A model generated the notes under the pieces. It made no database searches, was not told where the DNA came from, and worked only from the letters and a program-made list of their open reading frames with translations. A stretch of DNA of 64,000 nucleotides from positions 187,612 to 251,611 of the forward strand of contig JARCOQ010000100.1 of assembly GCA_029207755.1 (NCBI GenBank), written 5' to 3'. Made by a program: the position numbers and the translations under genes. This DNA is from Chamaea fasciata (lineage: Eukaryota > Chordata > Aves > Passeriformes > Sylviidae). Below are positions 23,261 through 35,201 of this stretch, piece by piece (position 1 is the first letter of the stretch; every line of letters begins with the position of its first letter).

Positions 23261-26200
23261 GTGCAGTGAGAACATGTTCCTTTTTTTTTTTCCTATAGGC
23301 TGTGGTGCGTGGGATTGTATTTAGGTTGTTTTTTTTTTGAGGTGGGTGGTGATAGGTGGGGCTGAGGGGGTGTTGTTTTGTGTGTCTGGTGGAGTTTGTC
23401 TCAGTATCCCAAGACCTTTTCTTGTGTGGGGTGGGGAGGCAAACTTTGCTTTAATTTAGCTTCTTTTTGGTCTCTTTGGGTGCTGATTTGGGGGAGGGGG
23501 GGTTGTGTGTTCTGTATCAGTTTTCTTTCTTGTTTGAATTTTCTTATAGTTCTGGTAGAGGGACCGTGGGGAGTTTTATGTTGCTGGAGGATGTTCTTGG
23601 TAAGTTCTTCTATAAATCAAAGTTATGCTGAGCCTTGGTGTTTTTGTAGGTGGGGACAGGATCTGTATACATGGGGTGTGTTGTTTGGAGAAGGTACAGA
23701 AGTTTTCCTGCCTTTGTTTTTTTTCCTATAATGTTTTGTGGTGTGTGGGCCTAGCTGGTGTCTGGTAATGAAGGTTTTAATTAACCTTTAACTTGGAAAG
23801 AACATGGTTGGAACAAACAAGCTCTTCAGTTTTGTGTTCTTGCTTGATAAGCTATTTTAGTAATAAAATTTCTGTGGAGGTTGCCATCAAGTTTCTAAGA
23901 GCTACTTACAAGAAGTAGAGGCAGCTTTTGAGTGATGTGAGTTATTTCTGCTAGTTTAATCTTTCTTTTTCAGGGCATGCAGATTTTTTCAGCCCCAGGC
24001 TGAGCAATAGTGCTGGAGGGGGGAGGGAAGCAGGGGCAGAGGGGTTGGGAAAAGTGTGTGAGACCTTCCTTGGGTGTCTCTAGTCTGGGAAGGGGCTGAA
24101 CATCAAGTGGAACTCAGGACAGCTGGGGTTTGTTTGGGTTGGTTTGTTTGCTTTTGGGTCGGAGGTATGTTTGGGGGGCTTTTATAATGGGGGTAAAGGG
24201 CGTTTGTTTTGTCTGGAGGAGCTTTTTTCCTTGGTTCAGCTTTGCCATGAAGCGTTAAGGTTTTGCACCTAAAACTCTGTGTGCTGGGTCAAGTCATTGG
24301 GGCTTTTTTGTGAGTATTTCCTACTGAAAGTGGCTTTTGGAGTTTTCTGGAGGTATGTTCAAAGGTACACAAGAGTTTCCTAGTCTATGGAATTTTCTTA
24401 TGGTTATTTTTTCTGTTTGGTTTTCTTTATGGAACAGGGCTGGGTTTTGTACTTATGCTCTAGCTTAGCATATAAAGGAGGTGAATTGATCCCCCAAGCC
24501 AAGCGGTGCAAGTATACAGTGGTTAATTGGATTAATTGTTGTCTGAGTAGTAAGGGATGCAGTCTGTTCCACTTTCTTTTGCTATCCTCTGAGAATGTGG
24601 TGTTCCTGTGTACGTGGGGTTTTAGGCACACTTGGGGAGATGTGAAATCAGCACTTGGGTTACACTGGTTACCTGATGGAAAGTGTGTGTGGGGGGCAGC
24701 TCACTGTGGATGAACTGCTCTGGTTACCTGATGGGAAATGTGTGTTTGGGGAACTGCTCCACGGATGAACTGCTCTGGTTACCTGATGGGAAATGTGTGT
24801 TTGGGGAACTGCTCCACGGATGAACTGCTCTGGTTACCTGATGGGAAATGTGTGTTTGGGGCAGCTCCCCGTGGATAAACTGCTCTTCTGTTGCAGATCT
24901 CTAGCAGTGCTGGGTTTGGCAGTGTGGCTCAAGGGTTTGTGAGAGCAGAGCAGAGAAGGGACCCATCAGCTCCAGCAGGGTGAGGAGTGTCTGCTTCTGT
25001 TTCCATGAGGCTGAACTCAAAGCCCATTGCCCTAATGGACAGTACTAATTGCACCTTTTTTTCTCTCGAGGTTCTCGGCAAGTGTTGGACACTTCTTGGT
25101 CCCTGGCAGAGAGAGAAGCAGCACACGGAGTTGGGGGAGTTTCTCCAAGTCCCAACTCGAAAAGTCCCTGTTTGTGAGGCTTGTTTGGTGTTTCTCTCTT
25201 TGTTTCTCTTTATGGTGTTTTTGAGGCTGCTGTAATTAATGGTTCTGTCAGTTTTAGACTGAACTTCTGCTTAGTTTTCAGTCTTACAGGAAAGGTGGGC
25301 AGGAATGTGACAATTTGCAGGACATGTTCCCAGAGCTGTTTGCTTGCGTCAGTGCTCTGCTGTCTTTTTGTGCTGCTTTTCTTGGTAGGGGTGAGACTTG
25401 TTTATTTGGGTTTGTCTTTGCGATCCCTGGGGACTGAGGTGGTTTAGGCTCAACCCAAAGGAGAATTCCCAATGGAGTTTTAGCAGGAGCTGCTATTGGA
25501 TGTCTCAGAGTGGTTTGTTTAGTGTTGATTTTATGCAGTAAACAGTTGAACTTGATTTTCTCCTAGGAATTTCCCAGGAAAATGAGAAAAAGCCCCCTAC
25601 CAAAGCCCTTCCCTTGCTTTATTATTGGGAATGTTTTTGTTCCAGCTCCCTCATTCGCTGGGGACTCCAAGGTACCCCGTGCTGTGGTCTGGCATTGCCA
25701 GGGGTGGGGTTTCCTTTAGGAAAGCAGCTCCTTTAGGATGTGCTTCAGTCAGAATATTTCCTTGAGCTGGATGTCTGGGAGAGGTGTTGGGATGCCAGTC
25801 TCAGTAGCTTTTTGTGGTTACCAGGCTGTTTCACCTGGTTCCTTCTAGGCCATTTCAGAGTGTGATGCAGAGCAGAATTGCTGCAGTTGGACTGTAAATA
25901 TAGTTCAGCAGAGTGGGTCCATGAACTTTAGCTTTAGAAGAGTAAGTGCTTGGGCATGTGGGAGTTTGCTGTGACTTGTGAAGGGCCAAGGCCTGAACAA
26001 CAGGTCCTGGGCTCAAGCTGACCTGGAGATGAAGGTTTAAACCAGATGTTGTGTTTGTATCCTCTCAGTAGTGCAATAGCCAAGATCATTAGTGTTCTGG
26101 GCTAGGTCCATGCTCATTAGTGAAACATGGCTTGACCTTTCTGTGTTCAGAGGCCGGACAGGGCCCTGAGATGAGTCCTGTGGCCTTGTTGGGAGGAGCA

Positions 26201-27760
26201 GGGCCAAAGGCAGCTCCTGCATTGCTCCTGAAGCCCTGGCCAGGCTTTGGGGCGACGCAGGAGGAGGCTGAGCCCAGCTGTTCCCGCCATGGGAGTTGTG
26301 TCCGCCTGTTTATTGCAGCAGTTGCCCGACCTGGGCCCTGTCCCGGCACAGCCGGAGCCTCTTGGCCTGCGGGCGGACGCACCCGCGGGAATTGCCAGTT
26401 CTGGGGGGGCTCTCCAGGGCTGGGTTGTGACAGGGGATTCCCAGCTGCTGGGGGTAAGGCTCAGGGTCCCTGGTGCTGGATCTCAGTCCCTGTAGGTCAC
26501 CTTGGGTAGCAGTGCTGGGGGGCATTGCTGAGCTTCTCCTTGGGAGGTTCTTGGCTGCTCTGAGCTGTCGCCAAAGACCCTGAGCTCCTGAGGTTGGTGT
26601 CTGTGTCTTTGGTGCTGACCCTGCCCCCTGGCCAAGCTACTTTGGAGGGTTTGAAGGGTCTAGGGCTGAGTGCCCTTTGGGCAGTTTGCTGCCAGCCTGG
26701 TGTGCTCCTGGAAGTGCCACTGACCTGCCAGGACCGAGGAGCTGCTGGCTGGGTGCTGGCTCTGCTCTGCAGTGGAGTTGGTAGTCCCTGGGAGGGCTTA
26801 GAGAGCAACCTGGAGATGGGCTGGGGGAGCCTGAACTGGGATCTTCTCCCTTGCTGACCCTTGATAATAGGGCAATAGAGAGATGCACATTTCCATCTAG
26901 CTCAGGCTTGCTAGGGTAAATGAATAAAGCTCTGCGAAGTCCTTGAATAGGTGGGGGTTTTGTTCCATCCCCAAACTGACATCAGAGACCTGGGGAGGTG
27001 AGTTTTGTTTCCCCAGGAACAGGGCCACGGTTGTTGTCCAGCAGCCTGTGACTAGAAGTGGGCTTCAGCCTCCTAAGATTACAAACGGCACAGGACTCTC
27101 CATGTGGTACTCCAAGAGCAGCCAGACCCTAGCTGCTGGCAGCTTTGGTCTGGGAGAAATCCTGCTTTGTTCCCAATTTTAGGAGGTGATGGCCCCCTCC
27201 CACAGGTGCTGGGAGTTTCTATTGGAAACAAAACTCAGTCCCCAGTGTCCTGATGTCAGCTCAGAGGCTGTGCCCTGCTGTTCTCTCCACTTCTGCCAAG
27301 ATGTTAGGGTGGAAATCTTTCCTTTCAGTGGAAGGGGGCCATCATTCACAACCAGGCACCTCCAGCAAATAATGGGTTTGCACTTCAGCCTGAAAATGGC
27401 GTTCTGCCTCCTAAAATTGCAAATGTTGAAGGATGTCTCCCAGACAAAAGCTGCCAGGCACTAGAGCTCTCACTGGCCTGGCACAGTCAGATCCAACCTG
27501 TAAAGTAGTCCCAAGACACTGAAGTGGAAGGCTCTCTTTCCTGTGGTAAAAGAGGTTCCTAACCTTCCTGTTTTCTTTAGACCTCATTACAAGGGCAGAA
27601 CATGCTCAGCAACACCTAAAATTCCTCAAAATTGGCCAGGTGCTGCCCATCCATAAAGGGGCCATGCTAGCTTCCCCTCCCGTGCCCAGGCCCCACTGAT
27701 CCCCTGGTGTCCCCTCTGCTGTGGGGGGGAGCGAATACAGAGGAGACAAATGGAGGCTGA
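23261..27760. other. No supported protein gene: T/G-rich unique sequence
   Basis: On the plus strand this is T- and G-rich, with poly-T runs at about 23280 and 23330 and a 55-bp tandem repeat at 24666-24885. Open frames are short and low-complexity. It could be a non-coding transcript from the CpG island at 23.0-23.26 kb; nothing in the sequence proves that. Confidence 0.45.
24666..24885. repeat. 55-bp tandem repeat, four copies
   Basis: The phrase TGGTTACCTGATGGGAAATG starts at about 24721, 24777 and 24831, with a slightly diverged first copy at 24666. Spacing is 54-56 bp. The third copy is almost identical to the second. Confidence 0.9.
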
Positions 27761-27769
27761 GACAGACCC

Positions 27770-27775
27770 TTTATT
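27770..27775 (-). terminator. Ferritin poly(A) signal (AATAAA)
   Basis: The plus strand reads TTTATT, i.e. AATAAA on the gene strand, about 110 nt past the ferritin stop codon. Confidence 0.8.
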
Positions 27776-27884
27776 GGAATCATGCTGGGAGGGCCCAGCA
27801 GGCAGAGCCCCCTTGAACGGGGCAGGGGAGTTACAAGGGTCTGGGGGGCCCAGGAGGATGGTCCTGGGCTCTGCCTGTGCACGT

Positions 27885-28888
<1,004 letters not shown>

Positions 28889-28973
28889 GGCGGGACGGAT
28901 GGACGGGCAGATGGACAGACGGGGTGGATCGATGGATGGGCGGCCGGGATGGACGAAGGGCCGGGAGCAGCCG

Positions 28974-29003
28974 GTTCCGTTCAAGCACTGTTGAAGCGAG
29001 AAC
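28974..29003 (-). promoter_or_regulatory. Iron-responsive element (IRE) of the ferritin mRNA
   Basis: On the gene strand the sequence around 28974-29003 has the loop CAGTG (28986-28990) flanked by CTTCAA and TTGAACGGAA, with the unpaired C of GCTTCAACAGTGC. This is the classical ferritin IRE hairpin. IRP1/2 binding in low iron blocks translation. It lies close to the predicted cap site, as needed for function. Confidence 0.93.
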
Positions 29004-29033
29004 GCGGCTGTGGCCGTTCAACCCCCGGCGAGG

Positions 29034-29041
29034 TTTTTATA
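29034..29041 (-). promoter_or_regulatory. Ferritin TATA box
   Basis: The gene strand reads CTATAAAAA about 30-35 nt upstream of the IRE, placing the cap site near 29005 and the IRE within about 40 nt of the cap. Confidence 0.8.
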
Positions 29042-29408
29042 GCCCGTGCTCGCTGGGCGGGGAAAAGGGGACCCCCCCCTCTTTGTCCCCTCCGGAAGCG
29101 CCCGGCAGCGCGGGTGGCCTTGGCCCTTGTCCGTTGTTTGTCGCACGGTCCCACAGTCAGCATGACTGGGCAGGATCTGGGGGACGGGGGGGTCCGATCC
29201 CGCGTTTGTGTCCCCCTCGTGAGTGGTCTCCGGGGCGCGGGGGGGGAGCCCCAGTTCCCCACTGGGTTGGGGGGCACAGGGAGCCTGCCGGGGGTTGGGG
29301 AGCAGCTCCGCCGGTGTTTTTTGGGTGCTCTGGGAAGTCTGAGGCGCCGATTGCCCGTTAATCGGAGTTTAATGGGTTATTTATTGGGTTATGGGGTGCG
29401 GAAGGAGC

Positions 29409-29466
29409 TGACTCAGCGCCGGGACCATGAAAGAGGAACTTGGCCCCGGGGCAGCGCTGACTCCGC
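29409..29466. promoter_or_regulatory. Pair of antioxidant-response-like (TGACnnnGC) sites upstream of ferritin
   Basis: TGACTCAGC at 29409-29417 (within GCTGACTCAGC, a near-complete Maf/NRF2 palindrome) and TGACTCCGC at 29458-29466, about 400-450 bp upstream of the predicted ferritin cap site. A third core with the extended ATGAC start is at 29163-29171. NRF2 control of ferritin genes is established in mammals; use here is inferred. Confidence 0.5.
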
Positions 29467-29469
29467 GTT

Positions 29470-30072
29470 TCCGCCCCTCCGGGGCTGGGGCGAACTGGGG
29501 GAGACTGGTTGGAACTGGGAGCCCCACAGCGGTTCCCTCCTCATCCCTCATCCCCCCGCAGCTCCAAGGGGGTCCGGCTCGGCTGGAGCTGGGACGGGAG
29601 TCCGGGGAGAAGGGGGGGGACCGCCGCCTCAAAGCCACCCCGGAACCCCTTTGGCGCTGGGTCCAGAGGGACAAAATCCCTTTGCGCTACGGGAAGGACA
29701 CGGCCCCGGGGCGGAGGGCCCAGGTGTGGGACCCCAAGGGTCAGTGAACCCCGGGATCGGGACCCCTCCCACCCAGGTTTTCAAGCCCCACTGACCCCCA
29801 ACATCCCCCTGTCCCTGCGGGGGGGGACGGGGACGACCCTTCTCCCGGAGGGACCCCTCCCCACTTCTCCCCCGTGAACCAGGCCCCCAATCCCCGAGAT
29901 GTTGTCGAACAAAAGGAGAAGGGGGCCCTGGTCCCCCCCAGAGACATGTGGCAAAGGCGAAAGAAAGAGCGACCCTGTCCCCCCCTTTCCCATCGGCACC
30001 CCGAGGTCCCCAAGGGCTCCCCGAGGTCTTTGGGGGCAGGACGGAGACGCGCCCAACAAGCGGCATTCGCCT
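29470..30072. other. Intergenic, ferritin upstream to BAX 3' end
   Basis: GC-rich unique sequence with long G or C runs. Long overlapping frames on both strands exist only because stop codons are rare in this composition. No gene recognised. Confidence 0.6.
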
Positions 30073-30078
30073 TTTATT
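30073..30078 (-). terminator. Likely BAX poly(A) signal (AATAAA)
   Basis: TTTATT on the plus strand gives AATAAA on the BAX strand, about 810 nt beyond the BAX stop codon. It is the first canonical signal I find downstream; the intervening 3' UTR is C/G-run rich. Confidence 0.55.
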
Positions 30079-30885
30079 TCCGTGGAAATTCCCGAGATAC
30101 AAAAACCAAGGTACAAAAAAAGAGAAGAAAAAACCACTGTGGAGAGAAGCAGTGGTGTGGGGGGGGGAAGGCAGGGCCCACCCATTTTTTGGGAGGGGGC
30201 GTCCCCCGTGACGTCACCACGTGAGCACCGTGGGGGTAGGGGGGGTCATTTTGCTCCCCCCGCCTCGGGGACACGGGGGACCTCCAAAACCGGGGGGTTG
30301 AGGGGTGTAAACGGGGGGTGTGGCCCCCCCCACCCTGAGAGCCTCCGCCCCGGGAGGGGGGTATTGCACCTGGGGGGGCCCTTTTTGGGGGGTGGAGACC
30401 CCCAATAAATACTCACCCTACAGCCGTGGCTGTAACCCTCCCCCCCCCGCCCCCCCACCACATTTTGGGGGGGTCACAGAGACACGCCACCCACCCCCAC
30501 GTCGGGGGGTGGAACCGCAGGATCCCCCCCCCCAGTCAAAGCACCACAAATCCTGGGGTCAAACCGAGGCCGGGGAGGCCCAGCACTGGGACTGGGGGGC
30601 ATGGGAGGGGAACAGGGGTGTCCCCACCCCACTTACCCCAAACCCTCCCCCAAATCCCAGCTGTGGCCTCCAGACACTTATGGGAAGGGCTGGGGGGAGC
30701 CTGGGGGAGGGAGGGGAGGGTCCCTCAGCTCGGCCACCGCCCCAAAATCCAGGTGAGCAAGTCCTGTAGGTTAAAAACCCTCCCGGCCCTGGAAGGCACT
30801 GGGGGTCAGCACCATCCCTGCCGGCAGGGCCAGTCCGGGGAGGGGTCCCGAGGGTGGGGGGACAGAACGTGGCCCCCCCGAGAGT

Positions 30886-32736
30886 CTACGACATCTTCCA
30901 GATGGTCAGTGAGGCCGTGAGGACGCCGGCAGCAAAGATGGTGATGGTCTGCCAGGTGGGGGTCCCAAAGTGGGACAAGAGCCCTTCCTGGGGACAGAGA
31001 ACACAGCAGGGGAAGGTCACGGCGTGTTGAGGGGTCCCAAACCTCCCCCCAAAACGACCAGATTCAGGAGAGGTGAGAAACGGGGACTGGAGAAGAGGGT
31101 TTGGGGTCCAAGGGGATGTTGGAGAGGGGAAATTCCCAAGCAGGGGCTCAGCTCCCTGAGGAATGGCAGGGTTTGGGGTACAAAGGGGTGTTAGGGGGGT
31201 CTGGGGCTTGGTACCCCAGAGAATGGGGGGTTTGGGGTACAAAGAGGCATTGGGGGGGGGTCAGGGGCTCTACCCCCCAAGGACTGGGGGGTTTGGGGTA
31301 CAAAGGGGTGTTAGAGAGGGAGCAGGGGCTCAACCCCCAGGAATGGGGGGTCAGGGGCCTCACCCATCCGCCCTGGGCCTGGATCCAGGCCAGCACATGC
31401 TCCTGGAGATACTCCATGGTCCAGCGCAGGATGGTCTGCACCAGCTCGGGGACCTTGGTGCACAGAGCCTGCAGGGGGCAGGGGAGGCTCAGAGGGGCTG
31501 GGGGGTCCAGGCAGGGCCTTGGGGGGACCCCAACACCCACCTTCAGCACCAGTTTGCAGGCGAAGTAGAACAGGGCGACCACGCGGCCCCAGTTGAAGGT
31601 GCCGTCAGCGAACATTTCCTTGGCCACGCGGAAAAACAGCTTTTTGGGGGCGTCACAGCCCACCTGCTCGATCATCCTGGGGCGGGGGACGGGGGCGTGG
31701 TCAGGGCAGGCTCGGGGCCACGACAGGTGCCCCCAAACAGTGCCAGGTGCCCACCTCTGCAGCTCCATGTTGCTGTCAAGCTCGTCGCCGATGCGCCGCA
31801 GGCACTCACTGAGGCGTTTGGTGTCGGGGCTGCTGGGCTGGGGCTCGCCCAGCTCGGCCACGCTCAGGGCCACGGCCTGGGGGTCCCCGCAGCGCTCCAC
31901 GCGGTCCCGCACGAACCTGGGACCCCCGGCACACTGGGCACCCGCCCTGGCCCTCCCCAGCCCCGTGTGACCCCTTTCCCGTGTCCCAGCTGGACCCCAA
32001 GGCCCAGGACCCTCCCAAGTCACCCTAAGTGCCCCCTGTGTCCCCCTGGGATCCTCTCAATTCCCCCCATGCCCCCCAATTCCCCCTTCACTCCCAAGTT
32101 CCCCCTCGCACCCCGTGTCCCCCCCAGATCTGCATCCTCTCAAGCCCCCCCAGGCTTTAAGTCCCCCCAGGATCCCCACAAGTCCCCCATGTCCCCCCCA
32201 AGTGTCCCCCTTGTCCCCCCATCCCGTACCCCGCCAAATCCCCCCATATCCCCTCTGCTCCCCAAGTCCCCCCGCACCCTGTGTCCCTCCTTGTCCCCCC
32301 GTCCTCAATCCCTGACCCGTGTTCCCTGGTTTCCTCTAGTGTCCCCCGGGTCCCCTCCCGGTCCCGAGTTCCCCCCGCACCCGGTGCCCTACAACCCGCC
32401 CCTTGTCCCCCCCAGCCCCGCCCCTTCTCCCGGCGGCCCCGCATCCCCTACTCACGCCCGCAGCAGGATCGCTCCCGTCTGCATGATCTGGTCCGAGGAG
32501 GCCCCTGCGGAGAGCGGGGCGCTTACCGGGGAGCAGCGGCCGGCGACCCCGGCCGCCGCCGCCGCCCCCCCCGGCCCGTACAGGCCGCGCCCCTCCGCGG
32601 GTCCCGCCGGCCCCCCCCACTCACCACCGCCCCCCGGGGGCGGGGCGGGCTCGCCGGAGCCGCCCCCAGGCCCGGCCCCGGGATCGCCGCCGCCGCCGCC
32701 CCCGCCCCGCTGGGCCGAAGCCGCCGCCGCCGCCAT
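30886..32736 (-). CDS. BAX: BAX, apoptosis regulator
   Basis: Pro-apoptotic BCL-2 family pore former acting at the mitochondrial outer membrane. Six exons: 32625-32736, 32456-32504, 31755-31916, 31541-31676, 31364-31468, 30886-30987; 666 nt, 221 aa (human 192). BH3 core LSECLRRIGDELD at about residues 89-101, BH1 around NWGRVVALFYF (from residue 136), BH2 WIQAQGGWEGLLSHF across the last junction, and a C-terminal membrane anchor ending SLTIWKMS. The first 37 residues are Ala/Gly/Pro-rich, unlike the short mammalian start. A few extra residues, including EPQPSSP, precede BH3. The gene is divergent from CD37 with 377 bp between start codons. Confidence 0.96.
31140..31350. repeat. Tandem repeat in BAX intron 5
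   Basis: Three to four copies of a unit of about 65 bp carrying GGGTTTGGGGTACAAAG, spanning most of the intron between the last two BAX exons. Plus-strand G runs would make the BAX pre-mRNA C-rich here. Confidence 0.8.
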
Positions 32737-33113
32737 CGCGCCCGAACCACGTGGTCCCCGCCGGCGTCACGTGACACCGGCGGCGAGGGCGGGGCGGGGG
32801 GCCCCGGTCACGTGATCGGGGCGATGCACGGGCGGGGCAGCCGCGCCCGTCGCCACACCCCCCCCGCCCGGCCCCGCCCCTTGAGCCGTCACTCATCGCT
32901 CGGCCCCGCCCCCGCGGACCCCCGGGGTCACCCCACGGTCCCGGGGGTCAGCGCCCCCATCGTCCCCGGGGGTCCCGGAGCGACGCCCCCGAGCGCTTCC
33001 GGCGCCTCCTGCGGGGCCCGAGGCGGCGGCGCCGGACGGGGAGGGAGGAGCGGCCGCAGGTGCCCGGGGGCCCGGGGAGCGGTTCGGGCTCGGGGTGTGA
33101 CGCCCGTGCAGAC
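32737..33113. promoter_or_regulatory. BAX/CD37 divergent promoter with three CACGTG E-boxes
   Basis: A 377-bp CpG-rich spacer separates the BAX and CD37 start codons. CACGTG occurs at 32748-32753, within GTCACGTGAC at 32766-32775, and within GTCACGTGAT at 32807-32816. The ten-base forms match the CLEAR/MiT-TFE and USF consensus. Several GC boxes follow. No TATA element is apparent. Confidence 0.7.
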
Positions 33114-34884
33114 ATGAGCCCCAAAAGCTGCCTCGGCTGCACTAAGTGCTTCGTCTTCCTTCTCAATCTCCTCTTCTTCGTGAGTGGGGCTGGTGGGGGG
33201 CGTGGGGAGCAGCGGGGAGAGGGGGAAGGAACAGCTTGGGAGGGCAGGGGGAAAATGCGGGATGTACAGTTTGGGGGGACTCGGGGGACGGGGGAGATGG
33301 GGGAACCTGGGACTCGGGGGGACCTGGGGGCAGCCAACAATCTCCCAGTGTTTGTGGGCACTGGGGGTCCCCCATTTCCTGACCTGTACCCCCCTGGACC
33401 CTGCAGTTCCTGGGCATCCTCCTCCTCGCCTTCAGCTTTTGGGTCCTCTTCGACCGGCAGAGCTTCGCCGCCGTGCTGGGTAAGGAATCCCCAAAACGTG
33501 GGGCACCCCAAGACGTGTGGCACCCCGGGCTGGGAGGTTCCCTGACCCCCCCACTGTGTCCCCCAGGGTCACCACTGGTCAGCCTGAGGGTCTGGTCCTA
33601 TGGCTTCTCTGGGGTCGGCATTGTCACGATGTTCCTGGGATTCCTGGGGTGCCTGGGGGCCCTCAAGGAGGTCAAGGTCATGCTGGGGCTGGTGAGTTGT
33701 GGGGTTCAAGGGGGTCGCGAGGGGTCACGGAACTGGGAGGGGGTTGAGGTTGCTCTGCTGCAACTTCCTGGGGTGACCGCGGGGCCACGTGGTGCCACCA
33801 CATCCTGTGCCTAGGGAGCAGCAGCGGGGACAGGGAGGACCCCTCTGAGCTGCCTCCGGTGCCGGGAAGGGGCTGGGGCGCAGGTCTGGCTGACTCCCAC
33901 CTTTCGTGTTTATCCCAAAAGTATTTTGGGTTCCTGCTGCTGCTCTTCGCTGCCCAGATCACAGTGGCCATCATTGTCTACACGCAGCGTGCAGCTGTGA
34001 GTGCAGGGGAGAACCCGGGGCTGGGGGCAGCCCGGGGCTGGGGGGACCCCGGGATCGGGGGGCAATGCTGTGCTGATCCCTCTCCCCAGCTGGCTACGAA
34101 GGTGGCCACCTACGCAGAGGAGCTGGTCCGGGGGTACCCGGCGCAGGGACCACCGGGGGACCACCACGAGAGCTGGGACGCTGTCCAGCAGCAGGTGAGA
34201 TCCCCCAAAAGGATCCCGGGGCCGCCCCACGGCCACCACACTGACCCCCTGCCCCCGCAGCTCGGCTGCTGTGGCTGGAAAGGACCTCAGGATTGGAACC
34301 ACCACGATGACACCACCAAGGACAGGGACAGGGCTATCGCCTGCTCCTGCCTCAGGGCACCCAACAGCACCCACAAGGCCCCGTGGATGTTCCCTCACGG
34401 CCGCTGCCCCATGGCTGCCCCCCAGGACATCTTCCCGAGGGTGAGGCACGGGGGAATCTGGGGGTCCTGGAGCTCTGGGGGGGGGCTCCAGGTGACCCCC
34501 AGTTGTCACCCCAGGGCTGCAAGGAGAAGGTCCAGAGCTGGCTGGCTGGAAACCTGGTCACCATCGTGGGGGTTTGCATAGGCATCGGCCTGGGGGAGGT
34601 AGGGCGGATGTCCTGGGGTGGGGGGCTGATCTGGGGGGGCCTGGGGGTGGTCGGAAGGCTGTGGGACCATAGGTTGGGTGGGCTGGGCAGCAGCTGGGGG
34701 GGGCAGGGAGGGTTCAGGGGATGGTCCGTGGGAAGTTCAGGGTGGCCGGGAGGGGTTCAGGGGTCAGAGGGGATCCGTGAGGGCTGATCCTGTTCTCTGC
34801 TCCCAGCTCTGCCTGATGATGCTGTCGATGTTCCTGGTACGGAACCTGGACTCTCGCTACGAGAAGCTGCTGCGGGGCCTCTGA
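33114..34884 (+). CDS. CD37: CD37, tetraspanin
   Basis: Leukocyte plasma-membrane tetraspanin that organises membrane microdomains. Eight exons: 33114-33179, 33407-33479, 33567-33691, 33922-33996, 34090-34194, 34261-34440, 34515-34598, 34807-34884; 786 nt, 261 aa (human 281). Four membrane segments are visible: LNLLFF with FLGILLLAFSFWVL, VGIVTMFLGFLGCLGALKE, YFGFLLLLFAAQITVAIIVY, and LVTIVGVCIGIGL with LCLMMLSMFLVRNL. The large extracellular loop has the CCG motif (GCCGWKGPQDW) and further cysteines in CSC, GRCP and GC, plus an N-glycosylation sequon in APNST. Assignment to CD37 over other tetraspanins rests on loop sequence, the YFGxLLLLFAxQIT segment and proximity to KASH5. Confidence 0.94.
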
Positions 34885-34930
34885 GGGGTCCCGGGTGGTG
34901 CGGGGGGAAGCGTGGAGGGCTTTGTCGTTC

Positions 34931-34936
34931 AATAAA
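34931..34936 (+). terminator. CD37 poly(A) signal (AATAAA)
   Basis: AATAAA lies 47 nt after the CD37 stop codon, giving a very short 3' UTR. Confidence 0.85.
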
Positions 34937-35201
34937 AGCCGTCGGAAAGCGGCGGAACCGAGACGGTTCCGAGTGGAACTGAGACGGGAGCGGAGCGGGC
35001 CCCGCCCCTTCCCTGTGGCCTCGCCCCCGTCCTGTGAGCGGGAACGGCTCGCGCGAGGCCCCGCCCCTTTCCCCGCCGTGAGGCGATTCCCGCCCCGCCC
35101 ACCGGCTCCCCTCAGTCGCTCGACGCTCCCGGGACCCCCCGGAACCCCCGGCCCGGGCCGTGCTCCGGGGCAGCGCCGGCACCGGAGCACCCCCGAAGGC
35201 G
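34937..35201. promoter_or_regulatory. KASH5 upstream GC-box region
   Basis: Only 265 bp separate the CD37 poly(A) signal from the KASH5 start codon. The stretch is CpG-rich with repeated CCCCGCCCC-type GC boxes, consistent with a TATA-less promoter. Confidence 0.55.

Noticed and set aside
22629..23261. 210-codon frame over the CpG island
   Set aside because: No domain, Arg/Gly-rich, and coincident with a promoter-like CpG island; not supported as a gene.
31163..32815. 550-codon plus-strand frame across BAX
   Set aside because: Antisense to all BAX exons and Pro/Gly-rich with no domain; a composition shadow.
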